64,000 bases of DNA. Source: Flavivirga rizhaonensis. GTDB lineage: Bacteria > Bacteroidota > Bacteroidia > Flavobacteriales > Flavobacteriaceae. The stretch spans positions 124,001 through 188,000 of the forward strand of contig NZ_SRSO01000004.1 of NCBI RefSeq assembly GCF_004791695.1, read 5' to 3'. Shown here in pieces: positions 24,893 to 35,000 of the stretch. The position numbers and the translations under genes are program-made. The notes beneath the pieces were generated by a model. That model saw only the letters and a list, made by a program, of their open reading frames with translations, did no database searches and was not told the origin of the DNA. The number at the start of each line of letters is the position of its first letter. Position 1 is the first letter of the stretch.

Positions 24893-27229
24893 TCACCCTA
24901 CAATCTCCAACTTAGCAAAACGCAGCAGTAATTTTTTAACTCCTCCGTGCTGAAAATTAATTTCGGCTTTAGTATCTGCTCCTGTACCTTCAATTTTTAA
25001 AACTTCTCCCGTTCCAAAACGAATATGCTTAACAATATTACCTACGACTAGCTTACTATCAAATAGGTTAGTTTTCGCGTTAGTATCTGTTTTTGAAACT
25101 GGTTTTAAATTTTTAGGTGTTGTAACTTGAAACTTTTCAGGTGCTTTCTTTGCACTTCCTTTCTTTAGTACAGCTTGTTTTGCTGGCTTATATCTAATCT
25201 TATTAGGTTCTACATCTCCGAAAATATCGGCATCCAACATAGGATTAAAACGACGTTCTTCAATAGGTGTTAGGATCTCTAAGTATTGCTCATCAATTTC
25301 TTCAATAAAACGACTTGGTTCAGAATCAACTAATTTTCCCCAACGATATCTTGACAGTGCATAGGTTAAATAAGCTTGCTTTTCAGCACGGGTTAGCGCC
25401 ACATAAAATAATCGCCTCTCCTCCTCTAGTTCACTACGTGTGTTCATACTCATGGCACTAGGAAACAGATCTTCTTCCAGACCAACAATATACACATACG
25501 GAAACTCCAATCCTTTAGCCAAATGTATGGTCATAAGGGCCACATGATCAACATCTCCTTTATCTGCATCTAAATCGGTAGCTAAAGCCACATCTTCCAA
25601 AAACTCGGCCAAAGACCCTGTAGTATCAGCTATCTCTTTTTGCCCTTCAACAAAATCTTTCATACCATTTACGAGCTCTTCAATATTTTCCATTCGGGTA
25701 ACACCTTCTGGCGTGCCATCTTTATTGAATTCTTTTATGAGACCACTAGTTCTGGTAACATGTTCAGCTAGTTCAAATACATCAGCAGTTTGATTCAGTA
25801 CTTGAAAACTTTCTATTAGGGTTACAAAATTCTGAAGCTTAATCTTAGTACCTGAGTTAATTTTAACATCTGTTTTATCAATGTTTTTCATCACCTCAAA
25901 CATGGTACGATTATAACCATTGGCTGAAACAATTAATTTATCAACTGTCGTTTGGCCAATACCTCGAGGCGGAAAGTTTATAACACGCTTTAACGCTTCT
26001 TCGTCGGCAGGGTTAATAATCAACCTTAAATAAGACAAAACATCTTTTATCTCTTTACGTTGATAAAACGATAACCCTCCATAAATTCTATAAGGAATAT
26101 CACGCTTACGCAATGCATCTTCAATAGAACGCGATTGTGCATTGGTTCTGTATAAAATAGCAAAATCACTGTTTTTTAACTGATCTTGCATTTTGCTTTC
26201 AAAAATAGTGCTCGCCACATAACGCCCTTCATCACTATCTGTTAATGATCGATTTACTTTTATTTTACCGCCTTCATCATTCGCAGTCCAAACAACTTTA
26301 TCTAGTTTTGTTTGATTTTTATCAATGATTGAATTTGCTGCATTCACAATGTTTTTTGTAGAACGATAATTTTGCTCAAGTCTAAATACCTTCACATCGT
26401 CATAATCCTTCTGAAAATTCAAAATATTATTAATGTTAGCACCACGGAAGGCATAAATGCTCTGGGCATCATCACCCACTACACAAATATTTTGAAATTT
26501 ATCAGATAACGCTCTTACAATTAAATATTGTGAATGGTTAGTATCCTGATACTCATCAACTAAAATATATTTAAAACGGTTTTGGTATTTTGCTAAAACC
26601 TCTGGGAATCGGGTTAATAGTTCATTTGTTTTAAGTAGTAAATCATCAAAATCCATAGCGCCAGCCTTGAAACAACGATCTACATATTCTTTATAAATAT
26701 CTCCCATTCTAGGACGCCTAGCCATCGCATCAGCTTCTTTTAACTCTGGGTTTTGAAAATAAGCACGCACCGTAATTAAACTGTTTTTATACGATGAAAT
26801 TCTAGAACGTACTTGTTTATACTTATAAATATCTTTATCGAGATTCATTTCTTTAATAATAGACGCAATCAATCTATCTGAATCTTGAGTATCATAAATC
26901 GTAAAATTGCTAGGGTATCCTAGCCTATCTGCTTCTATTCTTAAAATTTTGGCAAATACCGAGTGAAACGTACCCATCCATAAATTCTTGGCTTCACTGG
27001 CTCCAACAATAGTAGCAATACGCTCTTTCATTTCCCGAGCCGCTTTGTTGGTAAAGGTTAAGGACAAGATATTAAAAGCGTCAATGCCTTTGCTCATCAT
27101 ATAAGCAATGCGATACGTAAGTACTCGTGTTTTTCCAGAACCAGCACCCGCAATAACAATCATAGGCCCGTCAATTTGAATTGTAGGCTCTAATTGCGCT
27201 TCATTTAACTGGCTTAAATATTTTTCCAA
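24893..27229 (-). CDS. UvrD/PcrA-type 3'-5' DNA helicase
   Basis: A 778-residue superfamily 1 helicase used in nucleotide excision and recombination repair. Walker A GAGSGKTR (28-35), LTFTNKAAREMKER (about 57-70), Walker B region VDEYQDTNHSQ (about 223-233), QNYRSTKNI (about 283-291) and the C-terminal VALTRAEKQAYL are all present. The last 50 residues (GNIVKHIRFGTGEVLKIEG) form the PcrA-type Tudor-like RNA-polymerase-binding domain. The start is TTG at 27229; MEKYLSQLNEAQ matches the family N-terminus. pcrA or uvrD would be an acceptable name. Confidence 0.95.
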   Translation of the reverse strand: MEKYLSQLNEAQLEPTIQIDGPMIVIAGAGSGKTRVLTYRIAYMMSKGIDAFNILSLTFTNKAAREMKERIATIVGASEAKNLWMGTFHSVFAKILRIEADRLGYPSNFTIYDTQDSDRLIASIIKEMNLDKDIYKYKQVRSRISSYKNSLITVRAYFQNPELKEADAMARRPRMGDIYKEYVDRCFKAGAMDFDDLLLKTNELLTRFPEVLAKYQNRFKYILVDEYQDTNHSQYLIVRALSDKFQNICVVGDDAQSIYAFRGANINNILNFQKDYDDVKVFRLEQNYRSTKNIVNAANSIIDKNQTKLDKVVWTANDEGGKIKVNRSLTDSDEGRYVASTIFESKMQDQLKNSDFAILYRTNAQSRSIEDALRKRDIPYRIYGGLSFYQRKEIKDVLSYLRLIINPADEEALKRVINFPPRGIGQTTVDKLIVSANGYNRTMFEVMKNIDKTDVKINSGTKIKLQNFVTLIESFQVLNQTADVFELAEHVTRTSGLIKEFNKDGTPEGVTRMENIEELVNGMKDFVEGQKEIADTTGSLAEFLEDVALATDLDADKGDVDHVALMTIHLAKGLEFPYVYIVGLEEDLFPSAMSMNTRSELEEERRLFYVALTRAEKQAYLTYALSRYRWGKLVDSEPSRFIEEIDEQYLEILTPIEERRFNPMLDADIFGDVEPNKIRYKPAKQAVLKKGSAKKAPEKFQVTTPKNLKPVSKTDTNAKTNLFDSKLVVGNIVKHIRFGTGEVLKIEGTGADTKAEINFQHGGVKKLLLRFAKLEIVG

Positions 27230-27363
27230 ACTATATAAATTTTACGATGTGAAAATAACCATTGTTATGCTTTTAATTAAAGGGATTTATTAATAATTAT
27301 AAACAATTAACACTTGCTTATTCTTTTTGAATATCTTTAAGCTTCAAAATCGAAATAAACTAT

Positions 27364-28635
27364 ATGAGATTCTTTTTTTTAGCAGTCGCTTTCTTAGGAA
27401 TATCTAGCTCCTACGGACAGAATAATTTAGAACAACAATTTACAGATATAGAGTCAAAAGTCATTGAATGGCGTCGCCATTTTCATCAAAACCCTGAACT
27501 TTCAAACAGAGAATTTAAAACGGCTGAAACTATTGCTAAACATTTAAAATCATTAGGTTTAGAAGTGCAAACTGGAGTCGCTCATACAGGCGTAGTTGCC
27601 ATTTTAAAAGGAGACTTTCCTGGAAAAGTTGTCGCTTTAAGAGCAGATATTGATGGACTCCCTGTAACTGAGAGAAATGATCTCCCTTTTAAATCTGAAG
27701 TAAAAACAACCTTTCTGAATACAGAAACTGGTGTGATGCATGCTTGCGGACATGATACACATACTGCTATCTTAATGGGAGTAGCAGAAATCCTAACAAA
27801 GAATAAAGATAAAATTAAAGGTACGGTGAAATTTATTTTTCAACCAGCTGAAGAAGGTCCTCTTCCGGGAGAAGAAGGCGGGGCAAAAATGATGATCAAA
27901 GAAGGTGTTTTAGAAAATCCAAAAGTAGATGCTATCTTCGGATTACATATTCGTTCTAACTATGACGTTGGAACGATCCATTATAAAAAAGGAGGCATTA
28001 TGGCTTCGGTGGAACGCTTCGTTATTAATGTTAAAGGAAAACAAACACATGGTGGTAGACCTTGGCAAGGTGTAGATCCTATTTTAATTTCTGCTAAAAT
28101 TATTGATGGTTTACAAACTATAATAAGTAGAGAATCAAAACTTGTAGATGAAGCAGCCGTTATTACAGTTGGAAAAATTACGGCTGGTACTCGTTTTAAC
28201 ATCATACCAGAAAGTGCGGAACTTATAGGTACCGTAAGAACTTTAGATCCCAAAATGAAAGCTCATATTGAAAAACGAATGACCGAAATGGCAACAACTT
28301 TAGCTAAAGCATATGGAGGCGAAGCTACTATTAGTTTTCAGAATAATACAGCTATTACCTATAATGATTCGGATTTGGTAGACAAAATGCTACCCACTCT
28401 ACAAAAAGTAGCTGGTATTAAAAATGTACGCTTAAGAAAAGCAACAACTGGAGGAGAAGATTTTTCATATTTCCAAGAAGTCGTTCCAGGGTTTTATTTC
28501 TTTTTAGGAGGAATGACTCCAGGTAACAAAGAAGCATTCCCACATCATACACCAGATTTTATGATTGATGAAAGCGGTATGCTTTTAGGTGTAAAAACAT
28601 TAACTCAAATAGCTTTTGACTTTTTAAATAATTAA
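27364..28635 (+). CDS. Exported M20 family amidohydrolase (N-acyl-amino-acid hydrolase type)
   Basis: A 423-residue M20D-type metallopeptidase with a signal peptide (residues 1-19, ending SSSYGQ). The metal-binding pattern is intact: RADIDGLPV (about 94-102), HACGHDTHTAILMG (about 126-139) and the catalytic QPAEEGPLPGEEGG (about 160-173). The dimerisation domain starts near KGKQTHGGRPWQG. Enzymes of this group remove acyl groups from amino acids such as hippurate or indole-acetyl conjugates. Export to the periplasm is unusual for cytosolic relatives but common in Bacteroidota. It is followed one base later by the glutamate-synthase-like gene, so the two are co-translated. Confidence 0.9.
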   Translation: MRFFFLAVAFLGISSSYGQNNLEQQFTDIESKVIEWRRHFHQNPELSNREFKTAETIAKHLKSLGLEVQTGVAHTGVVAILKGDFPGKVVALRADIDGLPVTERNDLPFKSEVKTTFLNTETGVMHACGHDTHTAILMGVAEILTKNKDKIKGTVKFIFQPAEEGPLPGEEGGAKMMIKEGVLENPKVDAIFGLHIRSNYDVGTIHYKKGGIMASVERFVINVKGKQTHGGRPWQGVDPILISAKIIDGLQTIISRESKLVDEAAVITVGKITAGTRFNIIPESAELIGTVRTLDPKMKAHIEKRMTEMATTLAKAYGGEATISFQNNTAITYNDSDLVDKMLPTLQKVAGIKNVRLRKATTGGEDFSYFQEVVPGFYFFLGGMTPGNKEAFPHHTPDFMIDESGMLLGVKTLTQIAFDFLNN

Positions 28636-28636
28636 A

Positions 28637-30202
28637 ATGAATACTATATTAGATTTTTTATCAAACATTTCCTGGTGGGGTTGGGTTTTAATTGGATTAG
28701 CTCTGGTTGCTATACGTGATATTTTTCTTCAAAAGAGCCATACTATTAGCCATAATTTCCCAATTATAGGTCATTTGAGGTATTGGCTAGAAAGTATTGG
28801 ACCAGAAATGCGCCAATATTTTGTGGCAAATAATAGAGAAGAACTACCTTTTAATCGCATTGAACGTGGTTGGATTTATGCTTCTGCAAAAAAAGAAAAT
28901 AATTATGAAGGTTTTGGTACCGATAGAGATATTTATGAGCATCAGCACATGTTTATTAATAATGCTATGATGCCTTTTAAAGTTGATAAAGACCATCCAA
29001 ACAGTATTGACAAAACATTTTTGCCATGTGCTAAAGTTATAGGTGAATTTAATAAACGAAAAAAACCATACCGTCCGGCATCTGTCATTAATGTGTCTGC
29101 TATGAGTTTTGGTTCACTTTCTGCCAAAGCCGTAGATTCATTAAACAAAGGTGTTAAAATAGCCGGAGCCTATCATAATACAGGTGAAGGCGGTTTATCA
29201 CCTTATCATAGGAACGGAGGAGATGTCGTATTCCATTTTGGCACAGGATATTTTGGTGTACGTGCAGAAGACGGTGGATTTTCAATGGAGAAAATGAAGA
29301 AATTGGTTAATGACAACCCTTTTATTAGAGCTATTGAAATAAAATTATCCCAGGGAGCAAAACCAGGAAAAGGTGGTGTATTACCAGGAGCAAAAATAAC
29401 CAAAGAAATTGCTGCAATTCGAGGTGTTGAAGTTGGAAAAGACGTTTTATCCCCTCCTAATCACAAAGCATTTTCCAACGTTCCGGAAATGGTAGATTTT
29501 ATAGAAGATATCGCTGAAGCTACGGGTTTACCTGTTGGCATAAAAGCAGCTATAGGAAAACTAGAACAATGGAATGAGCTCGCCGATATCATGCTTAAAA
29601 CAGGTAAAGGTCCGGATTTTATTACTGTAGATGGTGGTGAAGGTGGTACTGGAGCTGCACCTCCTAGCTTTGCAGACCATGTATCACTCCCCTGGGTTTA
29701 TGGATTTGGCAATCTGTATAAACTTTTTAAACACAAAGGCTTATCAGAACGTGTTGTATTTATTGGTAGTGGGAAATTAGGGTTTCCTGCCAAAGCCGCT
29801 ATGGCATTTGCCATGGGAGTAGATTGTATTAATGTGGCACGCGAAGCCATGATGAGTATTGGTTGTATCCAGGCACAGGTTTGCCACACCAATAGATGCC
29901 CGAGTGGTATTGCCACACAAAGCAAATGGTTGCAAAACGGTATCGATCCGACTTTAAAATCGGAACGATTAGCACAGTATTTTAAAACCTTTAAAAAAGA
30001 ATTAGTAGAAATTACGCATGCTGCTGGATACGAGCATCCCTGCCAATTTAAAATGAACGATATTGAAATTAATGTAGATGACCATAACCTTTCAAAAGAA
30101 TTAGACAGAACTTATATGTATGAAAAAACACCTGTGCCATTTAATAGTATGCAGGATTTAAAAGATTGTTTATATTTGGGAGCAAATTATAACAAGAAGT
30201 GA
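28637..30202 (+). CDS. FMN-binding glutamate synthase family protein
   Basis: A 521-residue protein with one N-terminal membrane helix (about 12-27) followed by the FMN-binding TIM barrel of glutamate synthase (GltB central domain). Visible are VSAMSFGSLSAKAV (about 153-166), GEGGLSPYH, a substrate region KIKLSQGAKPGKGG-like, DGGEGGTGAAPPSF (about 334-347) and a cysteine cluster (CIQAQVCHTNRCPSG, about 414-428) for an iron-sulfur centre. It lacks the amidotransferase domain, so it is not a full glutamate synthase; stand-alone membrane-anchored members have an unknown acceptor. Confidence 0.9.
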   Translation: MNTILDFLSNISWWGWVLIGLALVAIRDIFLQKSHTISHNFPIIGHLRYWLESIGPEMRQYFVANNREELPFNRIERGWIYASAKKENNYEGFGTDRDIYEHQHMFINNAMMPFKVDKDHPNSIDKTFLPCAKVIGEFNKRKKPYRPASVINVSAMSFGSLSAKAVDSLNKGVKIAGAYHNTGEGGLSPYHRNGGDVVFHFGTGYFGVRAEDGGFSMEKMKKLVNDNPFIRAIEIKLSQGAKPGKGGVLPGAKITKEIAAIRGVEVGKDVLSPPNHKAFSNVPEMVDFIEDIAEATGLPVGIKAAIGKLEQWNELADIMLKTGKGPDFITVDGGEGGTGAAPPSFADHVSLPWVYGFGNLYKLFKHKGLSERVVFIGSGKLGFPAKAAMAFAMGVDCINVAREAMMSIGCIQAQVCHTNRCPSGIATQSKWLQNGIDPTLKSERLAQYFKTFKKELVEITHAAGYEHPCQFKMNDIEINVDDHNLSKELDRTYMYEKTPVPFNSMQDLKDCLYLGANYNKK

Positions 30203-30380
30203 TTTGAACTTTTTTGATTGAAGTGAAAAATAGCAATTTCATTCCCAAATTAAAGCTTTTTTGAGCTGCATAGCATCGCTACGGAGTAATAAAAAGACAA
30301 AATATGGTGATGAAAGGGCATTTTGTAGCCAATTATAAAAAGTCTAAACCTCTTCTATAACCCAAATCGATTAACGTTTT
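30203..30380. other. Intergenic stretch with possible repeat remnant
   Basis: 178 bp with no gene. The segment around 30262-30295 (AGCTGCATAGCATCGCTACG...) looks like a scattered intergenic repeat, but no second copy is present in this window. Confidence 0.25.
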
Positions 30381-30902
30381 ATGGATGCACAAAGAATTTT
30401 AGATTTATTTTTATTCGCAATCCCATCATTAATAACTGGTGTCATTGCGTATTATTTTTTTAGAGAGCATACCAAAAATGAAGATGGTCGCAGACGGTTT
30501 TTATTAAAAAAAGATTTACAAGTAACAGCGATGCCTTTGCGCTTACAAGCCTATGAGAGAATGGCTTTGTTTTTAGAGCGCATCACACCTTCTAAACTGT
30601 TAATTAGAACAACTCCATTAACCTCAAATAAAGAAGATTACGAAGCTTTACTTATACATACTATTGAACAAGAATTTGAACATAACTTATCACAACAAAT
30701 ATATATCAGTGATAAGTGCTGGAGCATTATCACTACAGCAAAAAATGCCACGATTCAACTTATAAGAAAAGCTAATTTGCTTGAGAAAACGGATACAGCG
30801 AATAAACTACGAGAAGTTATTTTAACCGAAATGATGGAACGTCATTCGCCTAGTGATGCTGCGCTTTCTTTTATTAAAGAAGAAGTATCAGACTTGTGGT
30901 AA
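30381..30902 (+). CDS. Conserved Bacteroidota membrane-anchored protein, function unknown
   Basis: A 173-residue protein with one N-terminal membrane helix (about 8-28) and a helical cytoplasmic part: LPLRLQAYERMALFLERI-type segments, then QEFEHNLSQQIYISDKCW and a C-terminal helix. It resembles the DUF7935-type proteins of flavobacteria; I cannot go further. It overlaps the convergent patatin gene by 15 bp. Confidence 0.8.
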   Translation: MDAQRILDLFLFAIPSLITGVIAYYFFREHTKNEDGRRRFLLKKDLQVTAMPLRLQAYERMALFLERITPSKLLIRTTPLTSNKEDYEALLIHTIEQEFEHNLSQQIYISDKCWSIITTAKNATIQLIRKANLLEKTDTANKLREVILTEMMERHSPSDAALSFIKEEVSDLW

Positions 30903-31817
30903 ATCATCATCAATACGCAACTCGTTTGAGCGGGCTTCACGATATTTTTCTTTTGCATAGTCATACCCCTGTTGCCACCACGAAGTCATCAGCTTTTTAT
31001 TAAAAATCAATGAGTTTTCAATAAGCTTTGAAGGTGTATAATAAAAATTAAGCTTCACACCTTTATTTTTTGCTGCTAATTTTCCAATGGTAATATCGCT
31101 GCGTTCCACTTGATCCAACAGGTGGCTAAACAAATTAATCATTAAAGAAAATGGATTTTTACCCAGCACTTTATTGTACTCCATATTTTCAGACTCTAAA
31201 ACAACGGCATCAACTTCGGTTGCTCCTCGCAATATAGCTTCTCGAATAGGAATCACGCACCCTAAGCCGCCATCGGCATACTCAAAACCGTTTCTTTTAA
31301 CTAAAGACATGAATGGAATATAGTTACAGGAAATCCATATCCAATCACAAAACTCATCATAACTAAAATCCTTTATAGATTTATATTCGACTCTGTTTTT
31401 AGATAAATTAGATACCGTAACCACAACATCATCTTTAGTTTCTCTAATTACATTATATTCTGCTTCTGTAAAATACTTTTTTATGTGACGTCTTAAGGCT
31501 TTACTCTCACCAAAAGTCCGTTTCATTTTTATGAATTGCCAAAGTGTGTTTATAAAATCGATTGAAACAAATTCTCGATTCCCCTTTTTTCGTTGTACAA
31601 AAGGATTTACACTAAAAATATTACTTTGGTTAACATTCGTAAAGACTTCTTTGATTTTATCAATTTCACCAGCAGCTAAATGTGGTACCAGCAAACTTCC
31701 AGTAGATGTCCCCAAATACATATCATAATCCCTACCTTCTTCTTGTATTAAATACTGAGCGACACCTCCAGCATATGCTCCTTTACTACCTCCTCCAGAA
31801 ATTACTAGTGCTTTCAT
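30888..31817 (-). CDS. Patatin-like phospholipase
   Basis: A 309-residue patatin-fold lipid acyl hydrolase. The oxyanion loop GGGSKGAY (8-15), nucleophile elbow GTSTG (36-40, S38) and catalytic D in ADGGLG (about 179) are present, as in bacterial RssA-type proteins. The start is ATG at 31817 because MKALVISGGGSKGAYAGG is the family N-terminus; an upstream in-frame ATG (31859) would add 14 residues with no family support. No signal peptide is present, so it is cytoplasmic or peripheral. The lipid substrate is unknown. Confidence 0.88.
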   Translation of the reverse strand: MKALVISGGGSKGAYAGGVAQYLIQEEGRDYDMYLGTSTGSLLVPHLAAGEIDKIKEVFTNVNQSNIFSVNPFVQRKKGNREFVSIDFINTLWQFIKMKRTFGESKALRRHIKKYFTEAEYNVIRETKDDVVVTVSNLSKNRVEYKSIKDFSYDEFCDWIWISCNYIPFMSLVKRNGFEYADGGLGCVIPIREAILRGATEVDAVVLESENMEYNKVLGKNPFSLMINLFSHLLDQVERSDITIGKLAAKNKGVKLNFYYTPSKLIENSLIFNKKLMTSWWQQGYDYAKEKYREARSNELRIDDDLPQV

Positions 31818-32096
31818 TTTTATTATTCTAATTGTAAATATAGTAAGAACGACTATCAATTTTGAAACTAAAAATTCTTTATTTTAAGTATTCCAAGTTT
31901 TACATATCTATTTTATGCATTTTGTGGATTGTCTCCTAGTAATTTCAAAACTATAGCTTCTTATTTTTATTGCTAAATGTTTTACATGCCTTGAATTGTG
32001 CATTTTGTAGAATAATTTAACATATGTTATTATTAAATAGTGCCTCATTAAAAAGAATATCTATTTTAGTATCAGCTATTAACACAATTATTCTAC

Positions 32097-35000
32097 ATGA
32101 GGAAGGGTTATTTTCTTACAAATATTTCTTTTTTTATAATCAGTCTTTCATTCTTTGCCTTAAACCATTCTGATTTAAAAAACATAATCAAAAGATACTC
32201 ATTAAATGAGCACAAAAAAGTCAAAACTTCACTTCCGCCGTCTGCTACTATTTCCGGAACAACGCAGGTTTGTAGAAACGATACACAACCGCAAATAACT
32301 TTTACAGGGTCTGGAGGTAACGCACCATACACATTTACCTATAATATTGGAGGTTCTAATTTAATCGTAACATCCACTGGAAATATGGCAACAGTGGATG
32401 TAAACACTACCAACGTTGGTTCTTTTACCTATCAACTGGTATCTGTTCGGGATAGTTCCAACGATACGTCATCTGCAAACGGCACAGCAACTGTTACTGT
32501 TAGCGAACCTACAGTAGATTTTACTTTTAACAATGACGGTGCCTGCTCAGGAGCTTCTGTGAATTTTACATCAAGTGCCACCGGAGATGGTCCATTTACC
32601 TACAGTTGGAGTTTTGGAGATGGAAGTACAAGTACTAACACCAATCCTTCTCATACTTTTACTTCTTTGGGGTGTGGGTTTCAAAATTCCAATGTAACAC
32701 TCATAGTTACAGATACTAATGGTTGTAGCAATTCCATAACCAAAGCTGTTTCAATTCAGCAAAAACCCAGATTAGAATTTGAGGATATAGACAACGGGTT
32801 TGATCCGTTTAATAACTGTGGAAACAATACTACAGATCCATCTTATACTATTAATGTAGGAATAGCAAATGTTTCTTCTTCTTGTATTAACTCCTATGAT
32901 GTAGACTGGGGGGATGGAAGTCCCGTTGAAACCAATGTTACATTTCCTGCTACACATACTTACACACAGTTAGGTTCTTTTAACATGGACATAACCGGAA
33001 GAGGCAGTAATTGCGACAACACGGTTACTTATTTAATAAAAAACTCAAGCAATCCAACTGGTGCCATTGTTAACCCTGGAAACACAGTGAATTTATGTAT
33101 TCCTGTCTCTCCTATTGACTTTGCCATTGGTTCTTGGGGAGCTAATCCTCCTGATACAGATTACCTAGTTGACTTCGGAGATGGTGTTACTGAAAATTAC
33201 ACACAAACACAATTGGAAAACTCTGTATATTTTAATGCTGCCGATCCTGCAAATTCTCAAGATTTTCCTATCCCTCATATTTATACAGAGTCCAGCTGTC
33301 CTAGTAGTTTTACAGTTCTCTTGAATATTACCACGTCATGCGGGCAAACAAATTTAACAGCTGGTCCTATTGTTATTTTAAGAAAACCCGAAGTCAATTT
33401 TGAAGCCCCACCTATAAGTTGTATAAATACCACCGTACAATTTAATAACACATCAATAGGAGGATACGGTATCAATTGTAGTACTAACGAAGGTTACTTT
33501 TGGGATTTTGGAGATAGCACAACATCCACATTAAGGGATCCTGGCCATGTGTATACAATTCCTGGCACTTACACAGTTTCTTTATATGGTGAAAACTCCT
33601 GCGGTATTACAGACACCGTTACAGAAACAATATGCATAGAACCTCAGTTAACTGCTGCCTTCACATTAAATACTAACAATGGTTGTGCTCCACTTGGAAT
33701 ACAAACAACAAATACAACAAACCTGGCATCAAGTTGCGGTGGCGATAGGTATCTTTGGGAAGTTTCTTATACTTCCGGTTTTTGCGGTACCACTCCTGCC
33801 ACCTGGAATTTCACCAATGGAACTGATGAAAACTCAGTAGCTCCAATAATAAATTTTGTAACTGCCGGAACTTATACATTAACACTTACAACTACAAATG
33901 CCTGCGGTAATAGTGTTACTTCAGAAACCATAGAAGTAAAACAACCTCCTACTGCTACAATTAATGCTATTTCGAATTTTTGTGGCTCTGGAAGCATCAA
34001 CCCAGTAGCCAACGTAGTAAGTTGTGCACCTGCATCTGAAACTTTAACTTATAGCTGGAGTTTCCCCAACGGCTCGCCTGCCAGTTCAAGTACCTTAAAC
34101 CCTGGTACTATAAACTACCCTAACCCAGGTAACTATCAAGTTACATTTAGTATCACTAGTCGTTGTGGTACTACAACAGACACAGAAAATTTTGTTATTA
34201 ACCCCATCCCAACAATAACAAATACCAACCTAGCTCAAACCATCTGCTCTGGAACTAATACGAATGAAGTTATTTTAACATCAGATATATCTGGTACAAC
34301 ATACAATTGGACAGCTTCTGCTCCAGCTGGCGTAACAGGATTTATAGCATCTGGCAATACAAATACAATTCCTGTTCAGACTATTTTTAATTCTAATAGT
34401 ACATCAGAAGATGTTACTTATACCATAACACCTTCTGTTGGTGGTTGCTCTGGAAATTCTGTAAACCTTGTTATAACAGTTGATCCTGCCCCCTCTTTCA
34501 CCAGCCAACCACAATCAGAAACTATTTGCTTAAATGGCCCCATAAATCAGCTCTCTGTTGCTGTAAATGGTCCTGGATCACCAACATATCAATGGTATAG
34601 CAATACTGTTGACAATAACACAACAGGAACCATTATAACGGGCGAAATGTCAGCAACGTACACACCTGCGAATAATCCAGTTGGAGTAACCTTTTATTAC
34701 TGCGTTGTATCCTTTACATCTGGTTCTGGGTGTAATGAAATAACCTCCGATACAGCTCGTGTTGAAATTGTAAATGGTATTCAAATTGATACAAATCCTA
34801 TAGTTAGTCAAAACATTTGTATTGGTGGTGATATAAATACTGTATTATCTGTTGGTCATTCCGGTGGTACCGGAGTTATTACATACCAATGGTATTCTAA
34901 TGCTATCAATTCCACTATGGGTGGTACTATTGTTGCAGGAGCGACTAATTCCAGTTACACTCCACCTACCTTTAATGTCTCAGGAAATTACTATTATTAT